64,000 nt of DNA from positions 1,217,001-1,281,000 of the forward strand of contig OU744453.1 of assembly GCA_916610825.1 (NCBI GenBank). Direction: 5' to 3'. A program made the translations under genes and the position numbers. Positions 34,101 through 45,800 of this stretch are shown here, in pieces. Position 1 is the stretch's first letter. Each line of letters opens with the position of its first letter. The notes under the pieces are model-generated. The model saw only the letters and a list, made by a program, of their open reading frames with translations, made no database searches and was not told the origin of the DNA. Origin of the DNA: Haliclystus octoradiatus. Taxonomy: Eukaryota; Cnidaria; Staurozoa; Stauromedusae; Haliclystidae.

Positions 34101-37100
34101 TCAATTTTTCTCCTTCAAATCGCATAATAATGTTACATAAGATTGAATGAAAAAATATTCGGTTCTGATTGGCAGAGGAAAAATCATTATTCTCCAATTA
34201 ACTGCTTCGTTTGATTATTGAAAAATCCAATTAGGTAGAGTACTCCCTAATCGAATTCAAACCGTATGATATATTTATATTAAGGTATATTTGAAAAACC
34301 TTGCTGAATTCTGGCTACTACCAAAGCAAAGCAAGGAACACTATTAAAAGGTAAAACATATTTTGAATTGAATCTGCTGTTGGGAGACGATCTGGGCAAG
34401 TAGCTCAATGGTATAGAGTGCTAACATTACATGCAGGAGACCGCGGCTCGTTTCCTTGTCGCTCACAAATTTATTGTCTCTGTGCGTAATTGTGATGCAA
34501 TAAATTATTCCTTGCAATTTCAAATAATTGTCCATATAAACGCGTATGATAATATAAGTCAATCTGAAAAGAAAAAACATTAAAAATGTGACACCGGAAC
34601 TAGTGCCAGGCTCTTTTCGTTCAAATGAATGGTCTTCTTAAAAAGGTCGGGTGTAAAATTGCTTTACATAAATCTTAATTATTTTTGCTGATAATTGTAC
34701 CTTGACATATTTGCTTGGATTCTACCGTGTGTTTTTCTTGATTGGTGAAGAAACAAAAAAGTTGTGGTGTTTTGAAGTTTCAAAAAGCAGTCACGCTTCA
34801 GCTGTTTTAGAAAGTTTCTAAACATCTGATTGATTAACTTTTTAGTATCGTCTGTATATTGGTTGTATTTTGAAACGTAGATTTTTAGAATAAAGAAGCG
34901 GTTGTTTTGTCATTGAGAATTTCTTGATATAGTTATATCCGTTAAAATAAGAACTTCAATTTGCAATCTTCAACGTCAATTTGCACAGAAGAAAACCACA
35001 ATTGAATGTTTGATAGCGTGACCCCATAATTTACAATATCTAGCCTAAATTGAGCCCAGAAATGGTAAGCCTCAATACAGCACATTACATATAACGAAAT
35101 AACCTTAGGATCAGATGAAATTATCTAAAGATGTCGATGATCAACTTGAAAGTTATTACCTGGGCATGGCTGGGTGTGGCATGATAAAATTTTTTCATCA
35201 TCTCCAAAGCATCTAATTCCTCCATGATTTGGTGTTGGATTAGAACATGATCTGGTATCAGTTTGAGATCCTCCGCCACATGAAACTGAGCAAGGCCCAT
35301 CAATCCATGGAGTCCAGCCACCGTGAACTGAAATTGAGATTTTTATAAAGAGATGTCAAAAATTGAAATGTAATTAGTTAATGTATCAAATAATATATTT
35401 AGTTTTGATGGACAGTACATAAATGCAAGCAAATTACAATTGAATAATGTGCTCTTGCAGGCCTTTTATCTTTGATCCGGCAGCTACAGTTAGAATCAAG
35501 CTTCAACGAAGACCATCGTATCAAATATATGTTGACGTCATAATGACAAAAGCTATCGAAGGGGTAAAATCAACTAAGGTATGAGTTATCTTAAGGGAGC
35601 AAAATTGACTAGCTGGCTGTACGCGCTTAGAGTCACATGCATGTTGGTCGTTTGTATTGTTTCTGTGCTTGAAACCATGCTGAAACTGAAATTTGAAGCC
35701 ATGTCTGACGTTGATAATTGAATTTACCCTTAAGCTTAATTTAAATTGAGCTTGTAGCGACCGCTGGTCAATTTTTCTCCTTCAAATCGCATAATAATGT
35801 TACATAAGATTGAATGAAAAAATATTCGGTTCTGATTGGCAGAGGAAAAATCATTATTCTCCAATTAACTGCTTCGTTTAATTATTGAAAAATCCAATTA
35901 GGTAGAGTACTCCCTAATCGAATTCAAACCGTATGATATATTTATATTAAGGTATATTTGAAAAACCTTGCTGAATTCTGGCTACTACCAAAGCAAAGCA
36001 AGGAACACTATTAAAAGGTAAAACATATTTTGAATTGAATCTGCTGTTGGGAGACGATCTGGGCAAGTAGCTCAATGGTATAGAGTGCTAACATTACATG
36101 CAGGAGACCGCGGCTCGTTTCCTTGTCGCTCACAAATTTATTGTCTCTGTGCGTAATTGTGATGTAATAAATTATTCCTTGCAATTTCAAATAATTGTCC
36201 ATATAAACGCGTATGATAATATAAGTCAATCTGAAAAGAAAAAACATTAAAAATGTGACACCGGAACTAGTGCCAGGCTCTTTTCGTTCAAATGAATGGG
36301 TCTTCTTAAAAAGGTCGGGTGTAAAATTGCTTTACATAAATCTTAATTATTTTTGCTGATAATTATACCTTGACATATTTGCTTGGATTCTACCGTGTGT
36401 TTTTCTTGATTGGTGAAGAAACAAAAAAGTTGTGGTGTTTTGAAGTTTCAAAAAGCAGTCACGCTTCAGCTGTTTTAGAAAGTTTCTAAACATCTGATTG
36501 ATTAACTTTTTAGTATCGTCTGTATATTGGTTGTATTTTGAAACGTAGATTTTTAGAATAAAGAAGCGGTTGTTTTGTCATTGAGAATTTCTTGATATAG
36601 TTATATCCGTTAAAATAAGAACTTCAATTTGCAATCTTCAACGTCAATTTGCACAGAAGAAAACCACAATTGAATGTTTGATAGCGTGACCCCATAATTT
36701 ACAATATCTAGCCTAAATTGAGCCCAGAAATGGTAAGCCTCAATACAGCACATTACATATAACGAAATAACCTTAGGATCAGATGAAATTATCTAAAGAT
36801 GTCGATGATCAACTTGAAAGTTATTACCTGGGCATGGCTGGGTGTGGCATGATAAAATTTTTTCATCATCTCCAAAGCATCTAATTCCTCCATGATTTGG
36901 TGTTGGATTAGAACATGATCTGGTATCAGTTTGAGATCCTCCGCCACATGAAACTGAGCAAGGCCCATCAATCCATGGAGTCCAGCCACCGTGAACTGAA
37001 ATTGAGATTTTTATAAAGAGATGTCAAAAATTGAAATGTAATTAGTTAATGTATCAAATAATATATTTAGTTTTGATGGACAGTACATAAATGCAAGCAA

Positions 37101-40100
37101 ATTACAATTGAATAATGTGCTCTTGCAGGCCTTTTATCTTTGATCCGGCAGCTACAGTTAGAATCAAGCTTCAACGAAGACCATCGTATCAAATATATGT
37201 TGACGTCATAATGACAAAAGCTATCGAAGGGGTAAAATCAACTAAGGTATGAGTTATCTTAAGGGAGCAAAATTGACTAGCTGGCTGTACGCGCTTAGAG
37301 TCACATGCATGTTGGTCGTTTGTATTGTTTCTGTGCTTGAAACCATGCTGAAACTGAAATTTGAAGCCATGTCTGACGTTGATAATTGAATTTACCCTTA
37401 AGCTTAATTCAAATTGAGCTTGTAGCGACCGCTGGTCAATTTTTCTCCTTCAAATCGCATAATAATGTTACATAAGATTGAATGAAAAAATATTCGGTTC
37501 TGATTGGCAGAGGAAAAATCATTATTCTCCAATTAACTGCTTCGTTTGATTATTGAAAAATCCAATTAGGTAGAGTACTCCCTAATCGAATTCAAACCGT
37601 ATGATATATTTATATTAAGGTATATTTGAAAAACCTTGCTGAATTCTGGCTACTACCAAAGCAAAGCAAGGAACACTATTAAAAGGTAAAACATATTTTG
37701 AATTGAATCTGCTGTTGGGAGACGATCTGGGCAAGTAGCTCAATGGTATAGAGTGCTAACATTACATGCAGGAGACCGCGGCTCGTTTCCTTGTCGCTCA
37801 CAAATTTATTGTCTCTGTGCGTAATTGTGATGTAATAAATTATTCCTTGCAATTTCAAATAATTGTCCATATAAACGCGTAACTGCTGTTCAGTCCCTCC
37901 TTCCCATGTGAACATGAGCTCATGTTTTCTACAGTACATTATGAAGTAAAAGAAAATAGCATCTTATATTGCAGAAGTTATTTTGTTATGTAGAAATATT
38001 CTTTCAGGCAATCTCAAAAATAATGTTCATGTTTGCCTTTGACATTTCAGCTTACCTGGGGGATCCACAGAACATATATCTTTCATCTGTTAAAATAAAT
38101 AGATTGATAGACTGATAATTTGATTTGAACAAACAAATTCTTGATCAACGTCTTTATTAAAATGCCATATATAATTCCAGCATGATCATTAGTAGCTTAT
38201 TTTGCAATACAAATAGGGATCAATGGATGAGGTTTACCGTCTGACATGTTCATCTATTTATTTCTATAGTTATCCCGTAAGCAAACTTATGAGGGATTAT
38301 TTCAGAGATTCTTCAAATAAAAGGCTTTATGGGTTTATGATAACTTACATGATTATGAAACGTTAACGACAAAGAAAATATCTATTTACAAAACAATTTT
38401 CAAAATTATCCTTAATTTTTGATAAATTGCCATCCGACAATAATAAAAATAATGGTGCTACCTAGCAGTTCCGTTTTTCTGATCATGGGAAGGCAACTTT
38501 ATGTCTGATGTTACACGATTTACCGTATTCGTAACCAACCAAAGGCTATCAAGCAAACTTACTATTATAGCCCTTTTCACACTACACACATTTAACCCGG
38601 GTTCGACCCAGTTAAGCTAACCAGGGTTAGTTTTGTTTTGTTCACACTAGCTCTTGTGAAACAAGGTCAAACTAGGGTCAGCTAATGCATATAAAAGAAT
38701 CCGACTTCACGTTTTTAATAATTCGTATTTCTTTCATATTAAAAACAATATCCGATAAAAGCTTACAAAATTGCCAGAAATGCATTACATTTCAAAAATA
38801 GAAGCTGTTTCGATAAAACAATTTTGAAAAATCGTGTTTACTGGCTTTTTCAGCATTACTGAAATATACAACATAAATTAAAAATAATTGCAGAAATTCT
38901 TGATAATGATATTCTTTTATACTTTCTCGACTAGAAAGTGTTGAAATTTGATGTTCAATAACCTGTTTTAAAAGCATGTTTATCTCATCTAATGCTATTG
39001 CCCATGCGCATGTAAAAAACTAACCCAGGTTTGACCCTAGTTTGCATTCACACTACAACTAACCCAGATCGAACCCATTTTAACTAGAGCGAACCCACCT
39101 CATGAAGGTGGGTTAAAACTAACCCGGGTTAGCGCTGTTAACCCGGGTTAGTTGAATTCACATTACTCACTTAACCCGGAGTAAAAGTGTGCAGTGTGAA
39201 AAGGGCTTATATAACATTTCTTTGATAATGTATGTCTGCAATCAATATATATCCTACAATAAATAGCATCGACAAGAAATATACAATCGTAGAAAAAATT
39301 CTTCAGGTGCTTCTATTTATACTCTTTGGGAAATTCGATGCAGCTTGAGATCAATCGATTACAGTTATGGGAGGAAATTGATTCAATGAAATTAAAAGTT
39401 ACTGAAAGTTTAACAAAGAATAAATTCAAAGCAACAACATATAAGTTTGATACGAAGACAAGTGATGGAATAGACATAATTTTGCGACGTTTCCGTCATT
39501 ATAATAATATGAAATTTTCAAGCGATAAAATTAAAAGGATAGAAATTTTAAATATATGAGTATTTATATGTCTAACTTAGCTAATTTGCAATATGTGATA
39601 ACAAATTTTTAATATAATATGATAAAATACATAACGACGAAACGTCGCAAAATTACGTCTATTCTATCGCTTGTCTTCTTATCAAACCTATTAAGCAAAA
39701 AGTTTTTTTTATTAAACAACATAAAAGAAGAGCATTGTAATGTGTGCCAACTGGTGAATACAAGAAACACCAAGTCTACATACTATACAAATACAATAGA
39801 ATTGAAGCTATAAATAGTTAGTTAGGTTATAAATCATATGACAAAAACAAAAAAATTGGATAAATGGTCGCGATCTGTAATTGAGTTTTGAAAGTTTGTA
39901 AAGTTTCTGTTGGTCATATTGAATAATACAAATAAGATACTAACCTCTACCATTGTCGATGGTTCTGCCTCAAAGATACTTTCATATCCAATATGAGAAG
40001 AATATATTGGATTCCTTGCAAATAATAGATGGCAATTATTTTGAAGTTTCGTTTCTTTGAAAATCATGGCATCACACTTTCCATCCAGTTTACATTTATG

Positions 40101-40280
40101 TGCACAAACTGTAAGCGAACTACATGTAATAGAGAGAAGTAAAGTCATATTTTTTGAACTTCCAGATTGTGTGGGATATATTTGCCCTTCAGCGTTTTCA
40201 CTAGCTGAGGCACATATTCTACAATATCCACATTTTAATACAACATAAAAGACACATATTAGTAAAGTAAGTCTTTTCAT
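27835..40280 (-). CDS. Gene B: secreted PAN - five TSP1 - TSP1-like - lectin-like protein, 576 aa
   Basis: Nine exons: 40280..39945 (signal peptide and PAN), 38086..38056 (microexon), TSP1 exons 36995..36828, 35327..35160, 33660..33493, 31992..31825 and 30325..30158, second-type TSP1 29207..29037, lectin-like 28187..27835. All sites are GT-AG. Exons sum to 1731 nt, 577 codons with the stop, with no break. The protein should be secreted; PAN, TSP1 and lectin-like modules all bind proteins or sugars outside cells, but the ligand is unknown. The five TSP1 repeats are almost identical because their exons lie in a recent tandem array. Short frames of 66 codons overlapping these exons are out-of-frame shadows. 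The gene is head to head with gene C. Confidence 0.85.
28188..29036. other. Gene B last intron
   Basis: No additional exon or element recognised. An open frame runs from the lectin exon to 28359 but has no supporting paralogue match upstream of the acceptor. Confidence 0.5.
29037..29207 (-). CDS. Gene B exon: second-type TSP1 domain
   Basis: 171 nt, phase 1-1. WTLWSEWSDNC, HECMKYRKPTRQREC, SPGCDGIEY, TQQCG. Almost the same as gene A 16744..16914, which suggests A and B are closest relatives. Confidence 0.85.
29457..29850. repeat. Dispersed repeat R, gene B copy
   Basis: Related to 20726..21090. Everything from 29543 on is also the first part of array unit 1; the first ~86 bp occur only once in gene B. 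Confidence 0.6.
30158..30325 (-). CDS. Gene B TSP1 exon, array unit 1
   Basis: 168 nt, phase 1-1. GGWTPWIDGPCSVSCGGG, DTRSCSNPTPNHGG, RCFGDDEK, CHTQPCPG: six cysteines and the WxxW and CSVSCGGG signatures. Donor GTAATA, acceptor TTTCAG. Confidence 0.9.
30591..30782. mobile_element. MITE 'GGAGCAAAATTGAC' family, array unit 1 copy
   Basis: Ends AAGGGAGCAAAATTGACTAG and CTGGTCAATTTTTCTCCTTC are inverted. The same copy recurs in units 2-5 at the unit spacing. Confidence 0.65.
31059..31131 (+). repeat. tRNA-like segment in array unit 1 (repeated in units 2-5)
   Basis: GGGCAAG, then TAGCTCAATGG (A-box match), a central arm, GGCTCGTTTCC (near B-box) and TCGCTCAC. The anticodon arm pairs poorly, so this looks like a tRNA pseudogene or SINE head, not a working tRNA. 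Copies start at about 32726, 34394, 36061 and 37729. Confidence 0.55.
31825..31992 (-). CDS. Gene B TSP1 exon, array unit 2
   Basis: Appears identical in sequence to the unit 1 exon, including both splice sites. Confidence 0.9.
33493..33660 (-). CDS. Gene B TSP1 exon, array unit 3
   Basis: Appears identical in sequence to the unit 1 exon, including both splice sites. Confidence 0.9.
35160..35327 (-). CDS. Gene B TSP1 exon, array unit 4
   Basis: Appears identical in sequence to the unit 1 exon, including both splice sites. Confidence 0.9.
36828..36995 (-). CDS. Gene B TSP1 exon, array unit 5
   Basis: Appears identical in sequence to the unit 1 exon. In the transcript this is the first of the five. 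Confidence 0.9.
38056..38086 (-). CDS. Gene B microexon, 31 nt
   Basis: Acceptor TTAACAG, donor GTAAGC. Encodes MKDICSVDPP plus one base (phase 0 to 1). Gene C has NGICSVDLP at the same place, which confirms it. Confidence 0.8.
38570..39206. mobile_element. MITE-like element, 637 bp, TTATA direct repeats
   Basis: Ends GCCCTTTTCACACTACACAC and GTGTGCAGTGTGAAAAGGGC are inverted. Further AACCCGGGTT and CCGGGTTAG motifs are scattered in both halves. TTATA flanks both sides (38565-38569 and 39207-39211). It lies in the first intron of gene B and has no coding content. Confidence 0.8.
39207..39944. other. Gene B first intron, no gene seen
   Basis: A 77-codon open frame on the plus strand (39326..39559) shows no recognised domain. 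Confidence 0.4.
39945..40280 (-). CDS. Gene B exon 1: signal peptide and PAN/apple-like domain
   Basis: 112 codons ending in phase 0 at GTTAGT. Signal peptide TLLICVFYVVLKC, then ICASASENAEGQIYP and the domain core CAHKCKLDGKCDAMIF and NNCHLLFA. Genes C and D share CAS, QI(Y/F)P and the C-H-C-L-C-IF-NC spacing. Confidence 0.85.
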
Positions 40281-41221
40281 TTTGATTATAGAATTTCTAG
40301 AACGATGATGTAGCGCCGCTGAATTTCTACTGAGAATGCAGGAAATCTAAAGAAGCAAAACCTATTCAATATTTGAATGAAAACTTATTGAACATTTTCA
40401 TTATGGTAAACACGTATATAATCATCGTTGTAAACTACATTAATAAACGATAGCGAAGTAAATATAGAATAGCATGCGTGATTTAGAATACACACATACG
40501 AAAGACAGTCAACATACTTACATTGATAATTAATATTGATATATTTACAACGATAGAATTCAAATTAGTCCAATATTCAAATTAGTTAAATATTTATGTA
40601 AACATGTTGACTGTTTACCGATGTGTGTATTCTAATTATACACGCATATTCTATATGTACGTTTATTTCAAAATGCTATTTTTCTTTACAATAATATCTA
40701 AGTCTACTAAGAAAGTTTTCCTTAAGTTTGAGCTTAATAACACACATATACATATGGAGATATATTATGTTTTTATTAATGAAGATTTACTTTTATCAAA
40801 TTTTAAGAAAATGCAATTAAAAAAAACCAATCTGACAATGATTGTTTAATTCTAAAAGCTACAAACTTCATTTCGATCGATCCCATTGAATTTCAATCAA
40901 GATGGAAATATGTATGCTTGTTATTGAGGTAAACTTTCTTGTTTGTATGTTTGTCGTGGTTTAAAATTGGTAAGCATTAAACAAAGCTAAATATGTACAG
41001 GTGGATAAGATGCAGGAAGAAAAACCCTTGCTTCTCATCAGAATCGTATCAACTATTGCGTTTTGTTTAGCGGACGAGACATAATTCGTAATTGAGACTC
41101 TTAATAACCATCCATTGCGCTGTATCTGTCGATCATTTCAAGTTTGGCATTGATGAACCATCATCATGTCACGTCATTACCTAAGTTTTATATTATGTTT
41201 TAGAATTTAATATTTTGTTGT

Positions 41222-41223
<2 letters not shown>

Positions 41224-41256
<33 letters not shown>

Positions 41257-41535
41257 TTTTATTCAGAAACCTTTAAGTTCTACATAACTTTTTTTCAAAG
41301 GACTGATACATAGCTAAGTTAAACAGACATTAAGTAAAAAAGGCATAAATAACAGGAAAGAGCGGTAAGTGTAAAGCTCGGTATAAAGTATATTAAGAAC
41401 GTAAGTGCTTCTCAAGGAGACGTTTGAAAGTAGGCCTGCTTTGGACTTCCTTCATTGCAGACGGTAGAGCGTTCCACTTATGCGCACCAGCATCTTGAAA
41501 TGAATGACGATGGCTCGACCTGATGTAAATTTGCA
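41224..41535 (-). mobile_element. 5'-truncated LINE 3' end with GAT/ATC tail
   Basis: On the minus strand, RSSHRHSFQDAGAHKWNALP then TFKRLLEKHLRS and a stop (41395-41393), the usual C-terminus of CR1-like LINE proteins. A 3' UTR follows, ending in an 11-copy ATC (GAT) repeat at 41224-41256. Confidence 0.7.
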
Positions 41536-42456
41536 GCACAAATAATATCATTAGCACAAATGTTTTTTATACCTTTTAATACAATAACGAAATAGATTCA
41601 AGACACGAACGATTACAATTATTATTAATGGAAAGCTTTTTCGAACGTTTCCTTGCTTCCTATTGGTTAATCGAACACCGACAATTCCTAGTGTCTTCGA
41701 ACGTGACGTAATAATCCGAGACAATAGAGTAGGTTGAGACAATTAGTTCGCGACAATAGCATCTCCAAGGTTTCAAAACTGATGTGATAGAAAAACTCTA
41801 TTTTACAAATTTTTTACTTTTCAAAATAAAGATTTACTACAATACAGAAGCCAGAGTTGTCAAGTTTATTATAGAAAAAAATACGAATAATTAGAAAGAG
41901 GACAACGAAATGCAAGAAGTCTACATCTAATCAAGTTGATAGCGTTAAGGTCTTTAAATTATGAAGACATACTTAAACAAATTTGTTGCGATGAATTCGT
42001 GATATTTATCAAAACGCAGTTGTTCTTGAATATTTCATGGGATTAATCAAGGTATGGATTAATAATAAAACAATTATCAAACTCGATTTTATCCGCCTCG
42101 GCCAGATAATTCTCAGTGTCCTGCTCATTCTCGTTCGAAAATTGTTAACTGTGGTTCAATTGCATCTGATCTCTCTTACAAACGAGTGTACAAACATTAG
42201 CGTACTTACCTGTAAGAGGTGTAGGTTCTACTATACGCTAAAGCTATCACATGATGCTTTACGAGAACAACTTATTGTGATATAATTGACATTATCAAAT
42301 CAATAATAGGTATTCGATTGACCTTGAAAAGTACATTATTTACCTGTCCATACACGAAATTCATATAATTAAGCAACCTGCGTATTTAGTAAGCTGTTAT
42401 TCAGCACACGGAATCTTTTCGCTCGATAAAAACATCAACGACACGCAATTTTAGCA

Positions 42457-42465
42457 CTATAAACT
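42457..42465 (+). promoter_or_regulatory. Possible TATA box of gene C
   Basis: ACTATAAAC lies about 47 bases before the gene C start codon. Position and sequence are plausible, with no other support. Confidence 0.3.
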
Positions 42466-42511
42466 TTCGAGTCTATAGTCAAATTTGAAGTTGAGTTTCA
42501 AGGCCATTGAG

Positions 42512-42853
42512 ATGGAGAGGAGAATTTTTTCAACTGTTTCTATAATTGTCTTTTTCAATTACTTACAATATGGATTCGGAACATTTTGTGCATCAGCTAA
42601 TGACAATACACAGCAACAAATCTACCCGACGGATAATGGTGGGCAATTATCAATGGAATTGCATAAGACTGCATGTAATTCTCCGATGGAATGTGCTCAC
42701 AGGTGCAGATTGAACAACAAATGTATTGGGATAATTTTCAATGAATTTGCTAATGGGGATAATTGCCAATTTTTCAAGGCAGTAGAGGCGAAACTATCTT
42801 TAGCTGATGTTAACCAAAGCTTGGAAGAAAGTTCGCCTTCTGTGCTTGTAAAG
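42512..42853 (+). CDS. Gene C exon 1: signal peptide and PAN/apple-like domain
   Basis: 114 codons, donor AAG/GTATGA in phase 0. Signal segment RRIFSTVSIIVFFNY, then FCASANDN, QQIYP and core CAHRCRLNNKCIGIIF, DNCQFFKA. Confidence 0.85.
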
Positions 42854-45800
42854 GTATGAATAATAAATAGATAACATTTCATTTTGGTAAATGAAACAAT
42901 ACCCAAGATGGTATGCTGACTCATTTTGATTGATATCGAAGGCCAGTAAAATCATCAGCTATTACATTGTAACTTTTAAGTGTTTGTTTTCAATCATTAA
43001 ACTAGCTATAAATTTGATTCTATTTTCAGCTATTATTCCAATAATGAAGACAATGAAGCTTTAAAGAGTAAATATTGTTAATTTCTTTGAAGGACCTACT
43101 AAATTTCTATCTCCATCGTAAAATTCAACACTCTCCGAATTCAAACCTTTACGCCATTTCAAATTTGGAATTTGCAACTCTGAAACATTTTGAATTTTAA
43201 CAGCAACTACATAAGAATCTTCTGTCATGGCAACAAATGAAGCCGATTGGTTCAAAAGTGACGTTTTGAGCCTCAACTTTAATCGAGGCTCATAATTTTT
43301 ACAAGAATTCACCAAAACAGTGCAAAATAAACACCTAATATGTATATAGCTTACCGGAAAAATAATTCAATTTTGCATCAATCCACCAGACGTATTTTGC
43401 TCAATTAAGATAATTCTGGCTATATCGATAAATATAAAACTTTTTTGCATGCGGCATTTTGGCATATAGAAAACAAGATAACAATTAAAAATAGCTTGTT
43501 TCGAATTCTGAAGCTCTGAATGTCAACAAACAAAGTGCCACTGCAGAATGCTCATAGGAATGAAAAATTCAGCATTTTCTTAGTTGATAAGCTGTTACTG
43601 TTTTCCAAGCTTTATAATAATAGTAATAAAGTATTATTCTTGAAGGAAATATCTGATGCTTAACAACTGTTAACATTTTCCAAAGTTGAAAATCGACATC
43701 GCTTCGTATATGCATCTCCTGTGTGTAATAAGAATGACTTTAACGTGTTTGGTCTTCACAACCACACCACATATCTCACGTAATTGCCTTGTGGTACTAT
43801 TGCTCAAGCGCTTAGTCGGCCGATCCGATATTTCCTATAGATCGTTTATTACAGGCTTTGACTCAAATACCCCGCTTGATGTTCTTTTCATTTCATGATT
43901 TGATATTATTTCTTTTTTATTTTTACGTTAATAATATATGACGTTTTTTATAATTGAATTTGTAGGTGAATGGAATATGCTCTGTTGATCTGCCTGGTAA
44001 GTATATACTGTAGAATAATATATTTTTTGTTTTGTGAATGAAGCAGAATCAACATTCAATCCACCTTATTCTTGATCCGATCATATCAAAACTCAAATTC
44101 CATATGTACACTCTCTATACTATCTGTAAGGGTGTGATTTCACTATACAAGACAACCATCCAAATGTGTAATTTTCGTGCTGGTTAGGTATTCGATTTAC
44201 GCATCAAAGTCATCGAGTATGCCAAAATCCAGTACAGTCTATTGAACGTGACGTGATTCGATCGGAGTGTTCGTCAGCATTGAGCTATAGCGTATATATA
44301 CCAATAATCGATTCTGTTCACTTATTAGTCTGATTGCGCAATACTTACCTGGTACGATTCCTATCAATCCCTACTAATGCGTTTATTCTTCGCATTGTAA
44401 TCAGGTCTCATATTTTAATGAGTAAGAATATATTATTAAAGAGAACATTCGCGTCGCTGATGTTTGTACATATGCCATATTAGAGAAGCTACACAAGCTG
44501 TTGGCAATTAGAGTAAACAGATAATGATATTGTTAACCGATATTAAACTTCTTTATTCAAGATTTTTATAGCCAATTTTATGTCGTAATTCAGCATCACA
44601 TGTAACCCACAGATTCTCCATGCTGTAGCATATTCCTGGGAGCATATTCTTACAATTGATTAGATATATTATACATTGAATGAAGTGCAATATTTTATTT
44701 CCTATAGTTCATGGTGGATGGACATCATGGGTTTCTGGATCCTGCTCAATCTCTTGTGGTGGTGGCTCTCTGACGGAAATCAGATCATGCAATAACCCTA
44801 CACCAGAATATGGTGGCATTAATTGCTTTGGAGCATTGGAAAACACAGTGACATGTCAAACACAGCCTTGTCCAGGTAAATGCATATACTTCAACATAAA
44901 AATTATGCACATTGCCATACCTGGTGATATCATCTTAACTGTTAATGCATAACTATACATATGATACTAATCGTATATGTAGATTATACTGGTATATGCA
45001 GCTAGCCAATTTGAGAACTGCATAATGACTGCCATTTGAGACCAGAAAAATCGTGTCTGATGCGTGTGTCCAGTTTTCAGCTGTTTTTTTTATTTTTATA
45101 ATATTTGAATACATCCAGGTCGTGATTCAGAAATGCGTCTGAGTTTTAATCACACTTTTTGTTTCGAATGAAAAAGTATAATGTTTCAATTGTAATGAAT
45201 TTATGGATTAATCTTAACCACTCTTAACCGAGTGTCGAATTCGAATAGAATACATCAATGCAATTGAAAACATTTATAGTGATAATACGCACAGAGTCTC
45301 GGTGATCAAACCACGCAGTATCTGTTTCATGATCCTCAAGCTCCTTCTCCGTGGCGAACGTCAAACTTCTAATACTATTCTGAGGTATCTACTAGCCTTC
45401 AGCTAGCTCCTTCTCGGAAGAGCACTTTTCAAAGTTCTGATACGCTTCTGAGGTATCTACTGGCCTTCAGCTAGCCCCTTCTCGGTGGAGCACTTTCCAA
45501 ATTTCTAATGCGGTTCTGAGGTATCTACAGGCCTTCAACTAGCTCCTTTCTCCGCGGAGCACTTTCCAAACTTCTATTACGCTTCTGAGGTATCTACTGG
45601 CCTTCGGTTAGGTCTTTTTCGTGGCGCCCATGAGAAGGTGATACGCTTCACTTCTAAAATGTGCTGCCTTTTGAGGATAATCAATTTATTGAAAATCAGT
45701 CACATAAAAGATTTCAGAGCAATTGATTTTTCGACTTTTATCATTGATTCAGGTTCACGATGTTATCTTTTGGACCTGGACGTATTAGGGAAATTCTACG

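Larger units (their letters stand above)
29543..37879. repeat. Tandem array of five ~1667-bp units, each with one TSP1 exon of gene B
   Basis: Unit starts are 29543, 31210, 32877, 34545 and 36212, recognised by TATGATAATATAAGTC following ATAAACGCG. Unit lengths are 1667 or 1668 bp. Only a handful of differences separate the units, in introns and exons alike. In order, each unit holds part of repeat R, a TSP1 exon (minus strand), a GGAGCAAAATTGAC-family MITE and a tRNA-like segment. Sharing of variants between non-adjacent units indicates gene conversion or unequal crossing-over. The true copy number may differ from five if the assembly collapsed or expanded the array. Confidence 0.95.
40281..42511. 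other. Head-to-head spacer between genes B and C
   Basis: About 2.2 kb with both start codons facing outward. It holds a truncated LINE end (41224..41535) and short frames with no domain. It must contain both promoters. Confidence 0.5.

Noticed and set aside
29543-37879. CRISPR-like array
   Set aside because: The units are 1667 bp, nearly identical throughout with no short spacers, and the DNA is eukaryotic.
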